Source: Myxococcota bacterium
Lineage (GTDB): Bacteria; Myxococcota_A; Bradymonadia; UBA7976; UBA1532
Direction of reading: 5' to 3'
Assembly (NCBI GenBank): GCA_023150895.1
Contig: JAKLJY010000037.1
Coordinates: 1 to 64,000, forward strand
Length of the DNA stretch: 64,000 bases
Shown one piece after another: positions 17,803 to 26,751 of the stretch (positions within the stretch are counted from its first letter, which is position 1; every line of letters starts with the position of its first letter). The position numbers and the translations under genes are program-made. Below the pieces are notes generated by a model. The model had not been told where the DNA came from. It searched no databases and saw only the letters and a program-made list of their open reading frames with translations.

Positions 17803-19250
17803 CCCCCGGCGCGGCGCGCTGGCCGCACCTGGCCGGCGCGGTCGCGTTGGCGCTGCCCGTCGCGCTGGGTCTGTGGCCGGGCGCCCCCGCGGAACAGACC
17901 GCCCGCATCGTCCTGGGGGCCGCGCTCGGATCGCTGGTCTACGGGGTCATCGTAAGTGGCTGGCGGACGGTCGCTCCCGAGAGCGTGCGCACGGCCTTCT
18001 TCGTCGCCGTGCTGGCGCGGCTGGCGCTGCTGACGCTGCCGCCGCTGCTCTCCGAAGACCTCTGGCGCTACCTCTGGGATGGCGCGACGCAGTGGGCCGG
18101 GCGGTCGCCCTACGCGCTGGCGCCGGCCGAGCCCGCGCTGGATGCCTGGGCCGCGGGCTCGGCGACGCTGACCGACATCCGGGCCCGCATCGGTCACGCC
18201 GAGATTCCGACCATTTACCCGCCGCCGGCGCAGCTCGTGTTTGCGGTCGCGGGGTGGGCAGGTCCGTCGGCCGGACTCTGGCGTGCGTGCGCGAGCGCGG
18301 CGGAGCTCGGGGCGGCATTGGCCCTTTGGGCGTGGCTCCGGCGAACGGGTCGGGACCCACGCGCCGTGCTCCTGTGGCTCTATTGTCCGCTGCCCGCCGT
18401 CGAGGCGGCGGTGGGCGCTCACGTCGACGCGGTCGGTGTGCTGGGGCTCACGGCGGCCGGGTGGCTGACCGTCCGGGGACGGGCGGGCGCGGCCGGCATG
18501 GCGTTGGTCCTGGCGGTCGGGACGAAGCTCTTTCCCGTCGTCGCCCTCCTGCGGGCGCGGGGGCGCACGGTGCTGGCCTGCGCGCTCGTCTTCGGGCTGT
18601 CGTGGCTGCCGTTCCTGGGGACGACGCCCGGGGCGGCCCTTTCGACCTACGGGCACCGCTGGCGCGGGAATGACGGCCTCTTCGCGGCATTCGTGGGCGC
18701 GTTCGAGGTCGTCTGGCCGCCCGACGGCCCACCGCCCGCGATGCCGGCGTGGGTCACGCAGCTCGGTCGCCTGCTCGTCGGGCCGGACTCGGCGGGCGGG
18801 GCGTCGAGCCTCTGGCCCCCGGAATTGGCCTTCGCGGCGGCGAAGGTCGTCTCGGCCGCGCTCCTGGGCACGGTGGCGCTCACGACCTGGCGCCGCACCC
18901 GCGCGGGGGACTGGCCGGCGCTTCTGGGTCCGTTCACGGCGGCGCTGCTGCTCGTCTCACCGGTGGTGCACCCCTGGTACCTGCTCTGGTGGCTCCCCTT
19001 CGCCGTGTTGGCGGCCGCCGACGGGCAGCGTGCGCTGGCGTGGCCGTTCTTCGTCTGGTCCGGGACGATCTGGGTGGCCTACGTGCCCCGGGTGACGCTG
19101 CTGGCGACGGGCCGCTGGGTCGAGAACCCGATACTCACGGTCCTCGAGTATCTTCCGGTGTGGATCGCTCTGGTCATTGCGGCCCGCGGCACGGTAAATA
19201 CCGCGCCGCGGGGCCTTGCGGGCCGCGCCCAACCACCGTCGCCGGGTTGA
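17799..19250 (+). CDS. polytopic membrane glycosyltransferase (GT-C/GT87-like)
   Basis: This protein of about 480 residues is mostly transmembrane helices and has the layout of polyprenol-phosphate-sugar-dependent mannosyltransferases (GT-C fold). The first loop after helix 2 contains LSEDLWRYLWDGATQWAGRS, with the Asp-containing S-E-D motif expected of the catalytic site, and IPTIYPPPAQLVF, a typical luminal loop. The start is unresolved: no ATG or GTG lies at a sensible place. A CTG at 17799 overlaps the upstream TGA in the usual x-TGA style, and a TTG at 17847 is the alternative, so I use the first. It likely transfers a sugar on the periplasmic side for the same glycan as the GT2 partner. 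Confidence 0.75.
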   Translation: MTPGAARWPHLAGAVALALPVALGLWPGAPAEQTARIVLGAALGSLVYGVIVSGWRTVAPESVRTAFFVAVLARLALLTLPPLLSEDLWRYLWDGATQWAGRSPYALAPAEPALDAWAAGSATLTDIRARIGHAEIPTIYPPPAQLVFAVAGWAGPSAGLWRACASAAELGAALALWAWLRRTGRDPRAVLLWLYCPLPAVEAAVGAHVDAVGVLGLTAAGWLTVRGRAGAAGMALVLAVGTKLFPVVALLRARGRTVLACALVFGLSWLPFLGTTPGAALSTYGHRWRGNDGLFAAFVGAFEVVWPPDGPPPAMPAWVTQLGRLLVGPDSAGGASSLWPPELAFAAAKVVSAALLGTVALTTWRRTRAGDWPALLGPFTAALLLVSPVVHPWYLLWWLPFAVLAAADGQRALAWPFFVWSGTIWVAYVPRVTLLATGRWVENPILTVLEYLPVWIALVIAARGTVNTAPRGLAGRAQPPSPG

Positions 19251-19253
19251 CCC

Positions 19254-21152
19254 ATGTGGCTCTCACGCCTGTTGTCCCTCCTGATCATCACCGCCCTCGC
19301 CGTGTTCGGGGCGGGCGCGCTGGGCCTCGCCACCCATCGCGACGCCGCGCTGGGTGAGGCCGGCGCCGGACGCGTGGCGGGCGAAGCCCGGGCACTGGCT
19401 GCCGAGGTCGCGGCCTCGCTCTCGCAGCACCGCCGCGCCGCCGAGACCGCCGTCCGCGATCCGGAGGTCCTGCGCGCGCTGAGCAGCGTGACGGCCGACA
19501 TGCCCCCCCACGTCCGCGACGCCGTTCTCGTGCCCACCGCCCGCACGCTGGCGAGTCACCACCGGCCGTACAACTTCGTCCTCGTCGATCCGGCGGGGCA
19601 GCTCGCCGGTGCGTCGGCCGCCGATCTCGCGACGGGCTGGGCCTTCACCCTCGAAGAGCTCGATCGCCTGGCGGACGGCAAGCCGCTGAAGACGCCGCGC
19701 ACGCTTCAGTGGGCCATCGTGCTGCCCCTGCCCTGGACGATCGGTGGCCCCGCGGCGCCGCCCGGCGCGAAGGAGCCGCCCCCGCCGCCGGCCGTCGGAC
19801 GCCTCGTGGTGCTCGGGCCCATGCCCGTCGAGCTGGCGACGAGCCTGCACCAGGAGACGCGCAGCACGGACACCCTGGTGCTGCTCGAGGCCGCGAAGCC
19901 GACGGGGCCCGGCGCCGACTCCGAGCTGGCGAAGGCCGTGACCGGCATCTTCCCCGGCAAGGTGGCGCAGGTCAGCGCCGCCGGCACCCAGTGGCAGGCG
20001 ATGCGCACCCTGGTGCCCGGCGTCCACGAGTTCTACGTCGTCCTCGCCTGGCCGGCGCCGCCCGCGCCGACGCTGGCCGACCTCGGTGGGGTGGGCGGCA
20101 TCTTCAAGCGGGCCGCGCCCCAGGCCGCCACCACGCAGCTTCTGGTCGGCCTGGCGCTCGTCGGCTGGCTGCTCGTGCTGCTCACCGGCGCGCTGGCCCT
20201 GCGCGGGCTCGGGCGACGCCTGGGCGCCGCGGTCGCGCAGCCGGGGGTGGCGTTTCCGCTGGCGGCCAGCAAGTGGCCCGGCTGGCTGCGCGGCGTCGTC
20301 GAGCACCTGAACGAGTGGAACAGTCAGACGGTCGAGCTCCGCCGGCGCGTCGAGGACAAGCCGCCGCACAGCAGCGTCGCCCCCCCGACCCGTCCCGTGC
20401 AGGCGATGGCCGCACCCACGGTGCCCGTGAACCCCGTCGCCCCCGCCGAAGCGTCCGCCGAGAAGTCCGGGGAGCGCGCGGCCGAGGCGTCGGTCGAGAA
20501 GTCGGCCGAAAAGTCGGCCGAAAAATCCGCCGAGAAGTCGACGGAGAAGTCGGCGGAGAAACCGGCCGATCGGCCCAAGGGCAGCGCGGGCAAGGGCGCG
20601 CGCCCGGCCCCCCCGGCGACCCCCGCGGCAGCCTCCGGGCGGACGCCGCCCAAGGTCCCCGCCCTCGATCGCGACGACCTCGAGCCGGTCACGCAGACGG
20701 ACGTCGAGCTGCGACCCGCGGCCGTCGGGCTCTTGTCCAAACTGCACCAGGACAAGGCCCTGCCCACCGAGCGCGGCAAGGCCGGTGCCGCCAAGCACGA
20801 CAATACCGCCATCCGGGCCGTGCCGGCCGAGCTGCTCTCCGCCATGCGCGACGAGGCGAATCGAGACACCGGCATGGGACCCGCGCCGCAGCCGACCACG
20901 CCGGAAGAAGAGGCCTATTTCGAGTCGGTGTGGGTCGAGTTCTCGGCCACCAAGGCCAATTGTGGCGAACCCGTCGAGCCGGCGGATTTCCGCAAGTTCC
21001 GCGCCAAGTTGATTCGCACGCGGGCGCAGCTCATCGATCGCTTCAAGTGCAAGGACGTCCGCTTCCGGGTCTACGTCAAGGACGGCAAGGCCGCGCTCAA
21101 GGCGTCGCCCGTGCTCGACGAGGACGGGGCGGCCGACGAAGTCGAGGGCTGA
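19254..21152 (+). CDS. membrane protein with MXAN_5187-type C-terminal domain
   Basis: The 632-residue protein has a first membrane helix (residues 2-24), an extracytoplasmic region of about 250 residues resembling a sensor-like domain, and a second helix near residues 297-320. The cytoplasmic side then holds a Ser/Lys/Glu/Ala repeat (KSAEKSAEKSAEKSTEKS-like, residues 405-435), a Pro/Ala linker, and a conserved C-terminal domain running from EEEAYFESVWVEFSATK to the end. That last domain matches my memory of the MXAN_5187 C-terminal domain of Myxococcus proteins. The topology resembles a chemoreceptor or sensor lacking a known output domain. It starts only four bases after the GT-C gene. Function is unknown. 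Confidence 0.7.
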   Translation: MWLSRLLSLLIITALAVFGAGALGLATHRDAALGEAGAGRVAGEARALAAEVAASLSQHRRAAETAVRDPEVLRALSSVTADMPPHVRDAVLVPTARTLASHHRPYNFVLVDPAGQLAGASAADLATGWAFTLEELDRLADGKPLKTPRTLQWAIVLPLPWTIGGPAAPPGAKEPPPPPAVGRLVVLGPMPVELATSLHQETRSTDTLVLLEAAKPTGPGADSELAKAVTGIFPGKVAQVSAAGTQWQAMRTLVPGVHEFYVVLAWPAPPAPTLADLGGVGGIFKRAAPQAATTQLLVGLALVGWLLVLLTGALALRGLGRRLGAAVAQPGVAFPLAASKWPGWLRGVVEHLNEWNSQTVELRRRVEDKPPHSSVAPPTRPVQAMAAPTVPVNPVAPAEASAEKSGERAAEASVEKSAEKSAEKSAEKSTEKSAEKPADRPKGSAGKGARPAPPATPAAASGRTPPKVPALDRDDLEPVTQTDVELRPAAVGLLSKLHQDKALPTERGKAGAAKHDNTAIRAVPAELLSAMRDEANRDTGMGPAPQPTTPEEEAYFESVWVEFSATKANCGEPVEPADFRKFRAKLIRTRAQLIDRFKCKDVRFRVYVKDGKAALKASPVLDEDGAADEVEG

Positions 21153-21171
21153 GCCGGCCGGTCGCCCGTCG

Positions 21172-21933
21172 TCACCCGCCCGCCGGCGCCCGCGCAGCGA
21201 GCAGGAACTCCTGGTTGCCCGTGCCCCCCTTGAGCGCGCACGGCACCGCCGGGGCGACGTCGAACCCGGCCGCCGTAAGCGCGGTCGCCACCTCGGTGCA
21301 GGTGCGCGCCTGAACGACGGGGTCGTGGACGAGGCCGCCCGGCGCGATCTCGTCCGCTCGCGCCTCGAACTGCGGTTTGACGAGCACGACGAGCCACGCG
21401 CCCGGGGCCAGCAACGGGAAGACCGGGGGCAGCACGACCCGCAGCGAGGTGAACGAGACGTCGGCGACGAGGCGCTCGACGGGCTCCGGCACGCGCTGCG
21501 CGTCGAGGTCCCGGGCGTGTGTTCGCTCGAGGTTGACGACCCGCGCATCCTGACGCAATGCCCAGGCGAGCTGGTCGTGCCCGACGTCGACGGCGTAGAC
21601 CCGGCGGGCGCCCCGTTCGAGGAGCACCTGCGTGAACCCGCCGGTGCTGGCGCCGAGATCCAGACAGACGCGGCCGCGGACGTCGACACCGAAGTGGTCG
21701 AGCCCGTGCACCAGCTTGAGCGCCCCCCGCGAGACGTAGTCGTGCCCCCGACCCCGGACCCGCACGGGCGCGTCCTCGGGGACCGTCGCCCCGGGTTTGT
21801 CCACCCGCTGCTCGCCCACCACCACCAGACCGGCCATGACGAGCGCCCGCGCCCGCGTCACATCCGGGGCGAGGCCGCGGGCGACGAGCAGGGCGTCGAG
21901 GCGGCTGCGGCGTGGCCTCGGGGGCGTGGCCAT
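21172..21933 (-). CDS. tlyA: TlyA-family rRNA 2'-O-methyltransferase/haemolysin-like
   Basis: This is a 253-residue TlyA protein. An N-terminal S4 RNA-binding domain (SRLDALLVARGLAPDVTRAR...LVVVGEQRVDKPG) is followed by an FtsJ-like Rossmann methyltransferase with the SAM motif CLDLGASTGGFTQVLLERGA and the VADVSFTSLR and LVKPQFEA motifs. TlyA enzymes methylate ribose in 16S and 23S rRNA. It is the last gene of the minus-strand xseA-xseB-ispA-tlyA group, 15 bases after ispA, an order common in bacteria, although the dxs gene often found between ispA and tlyA is absent. Confidence 0.9.
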   Translation of the reverse strand: MATPPRPRRSRLDALLVARGLAPDVTRARALVMAGLVVVGEQRVDKPGATVPEDAPVRVRGRGHDYVSRGALKLVHGLDHFGVDVRGRVCLDLGASTGGFTQVLLERGARRVYAVDVGHDQLAWALRQDARVVNLERTHARDLDAQRVPEPVERLVADVSFTSLRVVLPPVFPLLAPGAWLVVLVKPQFEARADEIAPGGLVHDPVVQARTCTEVATALTAAGFDVAPAVPCALKGGTGNQEFLLAARAPAGG

Positions 21934-21948
21934 CGGGGGGGCCCGGTT

Positions 21949-22791
21949 TCAGCTCTTGCGGTTCAGGATGGCCTGGGCGAACTGCGCCAGCGCTTCGCCC
22001 GCCGGCCCGAGTGATCGGGCGGCCTCGCCGGCGTCCGCCGCCACGGCGAGCGCCCGCACCCGCAGCGTTTCGGGGTCGGTGTAGTTCAGGTAGCTGCGGT
22101 TGCCCGCGTCGGCGTCCTGCGCGGCGTCGAGGAGGTCGTCGGTGATCTGGAACAGCAGCCCGAGCGCCGCGCCATAGCGGGACAGCGCGGCCTGCGCGTC
22201 CGGGTTCGCCCCCGCCGCGAGCCCGCCACCGAGCACGGACGCGCGCAACAGCGCCCCCGTCTTGAGCCGGTGCAGGTGCTCGAGGGCGTCCGTGTCGCGC
22301 ACCGGGGCCTCGTCGATGTCCAGGACCTGCCCGCCCACCATGCCGCCGCCGCCGGCCGCCGTGCCGAGGAGCGCCACCTGCGCCGCGCTCGAACCGGCGC
22401 CGCCGAGCACGGCGAACGCTTCGGTCAGCAAGGCGTCGCCCGTGAGGATGGCCTGCGCTTCGCCGAACTTCTTGTGGCAGGTGGGCTGCCCGCGTCGGAC
22501 GTCGTCGTCGTCCATGCTCGGCAGGTCGTCGTGCACCAGGCTGTAGGTGTGGATGAGCTCGACGGCCAGCGCGAAGGGCAGCGCGACGTCGGCGTCGGCG
22601 CCGCAGGCCTCGGCCGCCATGAGGCAGACGACGGGGCGGACGCGCTTGCCGCCGGTGCCGAGGGCGTACGCGCACGACGCGCGCAGCGGCTCCGGCCAGG
22701 TGGAGGCCCACGTCTGCTGGTGCGCGGCCAGGGCGGCCTCGAACCGCCCGAGCAGGCGGGCGTGGGTGGCGTAGGGGTCGACGGTGCTCAC
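21949..22791 (-). CDS. ispA: (2E,6E)-farnesyl diphosphate synthase / polyprenyl synthetase
   Basis: This 280-residue short-chain trans-prenyl diphosphate synthase condenses isopentenyl diphosphate with allylic diphosphates in the cytoplasm. The first Asp-rich motif is within [19 protein letters not shown] (the DDxxxxD pattern typical of bacterial farnesyl synthases) and the second is [24 protein letters not shown] near residue 50 holds the substrate-binding GKR. The ATG overlaps the xseB stop by four bases, so expression is coupled to exonuclease VII genes. The product feeds isoprenoid quinones and carrier lipids. Confidence 0.93.
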   Translation of the reverse strand: MSTVDPYATHARLLGRFEAALAAHQQTWASTWPEPLRASCAYALGTGGKRVRPVVCLMAAEACGADADVALPFALAVELIHTYSLVHDDLPSMDDDDVRRGQPTCHKKFGEAQAILTGDALLTEAFAVLGGAGSSAAQVALLGTAAGGGGMVGGQVLDIDEAPVRDTDALEHLHRLKTGALLRASVLGGGLAAGANPDAQAALSRYGAALGLLFQITDDLLDAAQDADAGNRSYLNYTDPETLRVRALAVAADAGEAARSLGPAGEALAQFAQAILNRKS

Positions 22792-23012
22792 GGGGTCTCC
22801 TCGGCGAGGCTCTTCTGCAGGACCTCGATGCGCTTCTCGGCGCCTTCGAGCAGGCCGTTGGCCTGGCGGGTCAGCGCAACGCCGCGTTCGTAGAGGCGCA
22901 GCGACTCGTCGAGCGGCAGATTGCCGGCCTCGAGCTGCCCGACGAGCTTCTGGAGCTCGTCGATGAGGACCTCGAAGGCGGGCGGGTTTGACGGGGACTC
23001 ACTCTGGGCCAC
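22788..23012 (-). CDS. xseB: exodeoxyribonuclease VII small subunit
   Basis: This 74-residue helical protein contains the family's conserved stretch FEVLIDELQKLVGQLEAGNL...LDESLRLYERGVAL. Several copies wrap the coiled-coil arm of XseA to form active exonuclease VII, which degrades single-stranded DNA from both ends. It overlaps xseA upstream by 14 bases and ispA downstream by four, the standard arrangement. Confidence 0.93.
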   Translation of the reverse strand: MAQSESPSNPPAFEVLIDELQKLVGQLEAGNLPLDESLRLYERGVALTRQANGLLEGAEKRIEVLQKSLAEETP

Positions 23013-24387
23013 GGGCAGGCTCCGGGGGGGCGGGCGCGCTCGGCGCGCCGGGGGTGATGGCGGTCACGGTGGAGGTGACGGCACCCCGCGCCAGGGCGGT
23101 GTGCAGGATGTCGCCGGGGTGCAGCGTCGATGCGTCCTGCACGACCCGGCCGTCGTCCGTGCGGGTCAGGCTGTAGCCGCGCTTCAAAGAGCCGAGCGGC
23201 GACAGCGCGTCGAGGCGGGCGGCGAGCAGCTCGAGCGCCCGCGCGGCTTCGTCGGTGCGCCGGGGGCCGGCGGCGGTCAGCCGGGCGCGGGCGAGGGAGA
23301 GCGCCGCACGGGCCCGGGCGACCCGCTCGCGCGGGTGCTGATGCGTCAGCCGGTTGCCCAGGGCGGACAAACGCACCCGGCCCGCCTGCGGCGCCTTCAG
23401 AGCCGCCCGCTGCAGGCGCCCCGAGAGGGCGTCGACCAGGCGTCGACGGGCGTCGAAGGCCAGACCCCGGGCGAGGCGCGCGCCGAGGTGCCCGATGCGC
23501 TCGCGCCAGCGTGCGACGTGCCGATGCGCCGCGGCGTCGAGCCGCGTGGAGAGGGCGTCGACGTGCGCGAGCAGGTCGTCCCGCACGGGCACGGCCTTCT
23601 CCGCGGCCGCCGAGGGCGTCGGCGCGCGCAGATCCGCCACGAGATCGGCCAGGGTGGTGTCCGTCTCGTGGCCGACGGCGCTGATCACGGGGACGGGGCA
23701 GGCGGCGATGGCGCGGACGAGCACCTCGGCATTGAACTCGTACAGATCCTCCGCGGAGCCGCCGCCCCGGCCGACGATGACGACGTCCACGCCGGGCGTG
23801 CGCCCGAGGACGGCGAGTCCCCGGGCGACGTCGGCGGCCGTGCCGGTCCCCTGAACGAGCGCGGGGTAGAGGACGATCGGAATCTGGGGGGCGCGCCGGT
23901 GGAGCACGGCCTCGATGTCGCGCCGCGCCGCGCCGCTGGCACTGGTGATGACGCCGACGGCCCGCGGCAGGAAGGGCAGGGGGCGCTTGCGGGCCGCGTC
24001 GAAGAGGCCCTCGGCCGCCAGCTTCTCCTTCAGCGCCTGGAGCGCCGCCTCCTGAGCCCCGGCACCGACCGGTTCGAGCCGCTCGATGACCATCTGGTAA
24101 CCGCCGCGCGGCGGGTAGATCGAGAGCCGCCCGAGCGCCAGGACCTGCGTGCCCGGATCGGGCTTGTACCGCAGCGTCGCCGCGGTCGTGCGCCAGATGA
24201 CCGCATCGAGGCGGGCCTCTGCGTCCTTCAGCGTCAGGTAGACGTGGCCGCTGGGGTGGACCTTGACGGCGCTGAGCTCACCCTGGACCCAGACGTTGCG
24301 AAAGCGCGCCTCGACGACCTCCTTGAGCTGTTCGGTCAGCTCGGAGACGGTCAGGGCCTTGGGGGGGGTCCGGGGGCTCGCCTGCAC
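22999..24387 (-). CDS. xseA: exodeoxyribonuclease VII large subunit
   Basis: This is a 462-residue XseA of normal length. The N-terminal OB-fold (VSELTEQLKEVVEARFRNVWV, then VYLTLKDAEARLDAVIW) binds single-stranded DNA. The catalytic core has GVITSASGAARRDI, VIVGRGGGSAEDLYEFN and PVISAVGHETDTTLADLVADLRAPTP, with the Gly-rich and H-E-T-D motifs of the exonuclease site. A long helical arm follows, then the C-terminal RGYSLTRTDDGRVV segment. Translation starts with GTG. It opens the xseA-xseB-ispA-tlyA operon, and the Cys-rich lipoprotein gene lies 40 bases upstream on the same strand. Confidence 0.95.
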   Translation of the reverse strand: MQASPRTPPKALTVSELTEQLKEVVEARFRNVWVQGELSAVKVHPSGHVYLTLKDAEARLDAVIWRTTAATLRYKPDPGTQVLALGRLSIYPPRGGYQMVIERLEPVGAGAQEAALQALKEKLAAEGLFDAARKRPLPFLPRAVGVITSASGAARRDIEAVLHRRAPQIPIVLYPALVQGTGTAADVARGLAVLGRTPGVDVVIVGRGGGSAEDLYEFNAEVLVRAIAACPVPVISAVGHETDTTLADLVADLRAPTPSAAAEKAVPVRDDLLAHVDALSTRLDAAAHRHVARWRERIGHLGARLARGLAFDARRRLVDALSGRLQRAALKAPQAGRVRLSALGNRLTHQHPRERVARARAALSLARARLTAAGPRRTDEAARALELLAARLDALSPLGSLKRGYSLTRTDDGRVVQDASTLHPGDILHTALARGAVTSTVTAITPGAPSAPAPPEPARGPE

Positions 24388-24426
24388 GGGGCGGAAGTAC
24401 CATGTCCCGCGCCGCGCGGGAATCGG

Positions 24427-25797
24427 TCAGAGGAAACAGATCGGCGGCGTGCGGGCCACGCAGGTGCCCTCCAGGCAGTCCGCGTCCGCCCCACACGGCC
24501 GCGCCGGTGGTTCGCAGGCCTCGCCCACCGCCGCGGTCGGCCGGCACACCCAGGACGGGTCGCAGGCCAGGTCACCGTCGCAGCGCGGCTCGTCCGGCCG
24601 GCAGGGCCCTTGCTCGACGCCCGGGCGACCGCAGACGATGGGCTGGACGCCGTAGTTGCACAGCAACCCCTCGGCGCAGGACACGGTGCAGGGCTCGCCC
24701 TCGCCGGGGACCGCCCGGCAGGTGCCGTCGAGGCAATGTTGCGATGCACAATCGAAGGGGGTGCCGCAGGGTGACCCCTCGGCGCGGGGCGGCTCGCAGG
24801 CACCGAGGGGCGCCCCGGCCGGGGTGACGCACGTCAGACCCTCGGCGCAGCCGTTGAGCCAGCACGACTCGCCCGCCTGCCGAAGCGGGACGCACACGGC
24901 GTCGCTCGTGTCCTCCGGCGTCTCGTCGAAGCACGTCTGGCCGGTGACACAGAGAAGCGCCGTGCCACAGCGTTCGCCGGGCTCGAAGGGGGGGCGACAG
25001 CAGTTCGAGCCCCGGACGTCGCAGATCAACCCGTCGGCGCACCGCCGGGCGTAAGTGCCGTCGAAGCACGGCTCGCCGGCGGTGCCGACGGGCAACCACG
25101 GCAAGCAGGCGTCGACCGCGCACACGCCGGAGGGGTCGCAGCGCAGACCGTCTCCACACGTCTCCGCACCGAAGGGCGCGGGCTCGCAGGGCTCGCCGGC
25201 GCCGGCCGCGCCGCGGAACAGCGCGCAACTGCGACCGCGGCACAGATCGAGGGTGCTTTCGGGGTTCACCGCGCAGCCGACGTCGGCGAGCGTGTCGGCG
25301 AAGGCACCCACGCATTGCGGCTGATAGACCAGCCCGCGCGGCGCGGCGAACGCCTGCAACTCGCCGAAGAACTGCTCGACGTTGGCCCGGCAGGCCGCCT
25401 CGTCGGCGTTCTCCGTCGACGGGCCGCAGGCGCAGCCGGCGACGACCGGGCACAGTCGGTCGGCGTAGGCGGTGGGTGCGTCCTCGAGGGGCACCTCGGC
25501 CGCGGTCTTCGGCGTGACAGGTTCGCCGACGCAGGCCTCGCCGTCGAATCCGCCCCCGGCCTGCGCGCCACCGGCCTGTGCGCCACCGGCCTGTGCGCCG
25601 CCGGCCTGTGCACCACCGGCCTGTGCGCCGCCGGCCTGTTCACCGCCGGCCTGTGCGCCACCGGCCTGTGCGCCACCGGCCTGTGCGCCACCGGCGCCGG
25701 CGTCCGTGGCGGTCTCGTCGGCCGAGTCGCAGCCGAACGCGAGGCCGAAGGCGGCTGTGAGCGCGAGGGCGCGGTGGGTGTTCCCGAACATCGACAT
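24427..25797 (-). CDS. Cys-rich lipoprotein with AGGAQ pentapeptide repeats
   Basis: The 456-residue product has a lipoprotein-like signal ending at Cys23 (FGLAFGC), then an Asp/Thr linker and a run of nine A-G-G-A/E-Q pentapeptides (residues 35-82), which would be a long flexible spacer. The rest contains dozens of Cys residues in patterns such as CDPSGVCAVDACLPW and CAEGLLCNYG, like the dickkopf/EB-type Cys-rich modules frequent in myxobacterial surface lipoproteins. These are probably disulfide-bonded, extracytoplasmic domains. GAGAGAAGAAAG upstream of ATG 25797 is a suitable ribosome binding site, while the frame open to 26982 is an opposite-strand shadow. Function is unknown. Confidence 0.75.
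   Translation of the reverse strand: MSMFGNTHRALALTAAFGLAFGCDSADETATDAGAGGAQAGGAQAGGAQAGGEQAGGAQAGGAQAGGAQAGGAQAGGAQAGGGFDGEACVGEPVTPKTAAEVPLEDAPTAYADRLCPVVAGCACGPSTENADEAACRANVEQFFGELQAFAAPRGLVYQPQCVGAFADTLADVGCAVNPESTLDLCRGRSCALFRGAAGAGEPCEPAPFGAETCGDGLRCDPSGVCAVDACLPWLPVGTAGEPCFDGTYARRCADGLICDVRGSNCCRPPFEPGERCGTALLCVTGQTCFDETPEDTSDAVCVPLRQAGESCWLNGCAEGLTCVTPAGAPLGACEPPRAEGSPCGTPFDCASQHCLDGTCRAVPGEGEPCTVSCAEGLLCNYGVQPIVCGRPGVEQGPCRPDEPRCDGDLACDPSWVCRPTAAVGEACEPPARPCGADADCLEGTCVARTPPICFL
25552..25695 (-). repeat. 15-bp tandem repeat encoding AGGAQ
   Basis: About nine and a half copies of a 15-base unit (core CCACCGGCCTGTGCG on the plus strand) encode Ala-Gly-Gly-Ala-Gln in the Cys-rich lipoprotein. 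One copy encodes Glu instead of Ala. In-frame tandem repeats of this kind can change copy number by slippage. Confidence 0.9.
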
Positions 25798-25974
25798 GTC
25801 TTTCTTCTCTCGTGATGGGGTCGGAATGGTCTGTGGCCATGCATTAGCACGGGTCGTGCCAAGGGCGCGCACCATCTGATGCGGCTCACGTGGGGGGTGA
25901 AACGCGGGCGGCCCCGGGCGCGCCCCGGGCGGCCCGTTTGACCCCGGCGCCCGCGGGGGTGTAAGGGTCGATGT

Positions 25975-26745
25975 ATGAGATCGCCCGCCCGTCGAAAAGC
26001 CCTCCTCCTGCTCGCGCTCGCCCTGGCCGGGGGCTCCCTGGCCGCCTGCCAGGTCTCCGTGGCCATCGGGGCCGTCGGGGGCTCGATGGCGATCGGGCTG
26101 CTCGGATGGCTTCTGCTCGGCGTCGGGGTCGCCTCGACCCAGACGGCCTGCACCGAGGACTCGGACCCCGCACCGGATCCCGACGCGGACGCGCAGGTGG
26201 GGCCCTGCCTGAGCATGATTCCGCCGGACGGCACGGTCGGGCCGTGCCTCAGCGCCGATGCCTCCGTCGGCCCGTGCCTCTCGCCGCTGCCGCCGGACGC
26301 CAACGTGGGGCCCTGCCTCGGCGCACCGCTCGACGATGGTGGAGGTCTGCCGCCGGATGCGTACACGGGCCCGTGTCTGTCTCTGGACGCCTACGTCGGC
26401 CCGTGTCTCGAGCCGCCGCTGCCGGATGCGCACGTCGGCCCCTGCCTCGACCCGCTGCCCCCGGACGCGAATGTCGGCCCGTGCCTGTCGCCGCCGGCGC
26501 CCGATGCGCACGTCGGCCCGTGCCTCTCGCCACCGGCGCCCGACGCCCGGGTCGGCCCCTGTCTGGACATCGAGCCGGACGCCGCGCCCGCGTCGTTGCC
26601 CCCGGCCGATGCCGGCGCCGCGCCCGCAGCCCCCGATGCCCGCTCCGCCTTGCACCGCGAGCGGGACGCCGTCCTCGACCGCCTGCTGGCCGAAGGGCGC
26701 CTGCCCGCCGACGTCGCGGCCCGCCTGACCCGAAACCGGACCTGA
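25975..26745 (+). CDS. lipoprotein with ten D-[A/G]-x-[V/T]GPCL repeats, candidate maturase substrate
   Basis: I do not recognise a named family for this 256-residue protein. It has a lipoprotein signal with lipobox LAAC (Cys25) and then a Gly-rich hydrophobic segment (27-53) able to cross a membrane. Residues 72-197 hold ten short repeats, each D-[A/G]-x-[V/T]-G-P-C-L, joined by Pro/Ser/Leu-rich spacers such as SPPAP. The Asp, Gly, Pro, Cys and Leu never vary. The C-terminal 30 residues form an Arg/Ala helix. The gene is six bases upstream of a radical SAM/SPASM gene and heads a four-gene overlapping operon, so the repeats are plausible sites of radical-based modification at Cys or neighbouring residues. 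A structural, disulfide-linked role is the main alternative. Confidence 0.75.
   Translation: MRSPARRKALLLLALALAGGSLAACQVSVAIGAVGGSMAIGLLGWLLLGVGVASTQTACTEDSDPAPDPDADAQVGPCLSMIPPDGTVGPCLSADASVGPCLSPLPPDANVGPCLGAPLDDGGGLPPDAYTGPCLSLDAYVGPCLEPPLPDAHVGPCLDPLPPDANVGPCLSPPAPDAHVGPCLSPPAPDARVGPCLDIEPDAAPASLPPADAGAAPAAPDARSALHRERDAVLDRLLAEGRLPADVAARLTRNRT
26185..26565 (+). repeat. array of ten DAxVGPCL-coding repeats
   Basis: The coding DNA for residues 71-197 contains ten copies of an eight-codon core separated by 0-11 codons. Spacing is irregular and synonymous codons differ between copies (CCGTGCCTC, CCCTGCCTG, CCGTGTCTG), so the peptide sequence, not the DNA, appears to have been conserved. Confidence 0.85.
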
Positions 26746-26751
26746 GCCCCG

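Noticed and set aside
25552-25695. Short direct repeats that could be taken for a CRISPR array
   Set aside because: The 15-base units are contiguous, without spacers, and in frame with a lipoprotein gene, encoding AGGAQ. No Cas genes are nearby.
25900-25945. CCCGGG-type palindromes between the two divergent lipoprotein genes
   Set aside because: Short GC palindromes are expected in DNA of this composition, and a terminator between divergent genes makes little sense.
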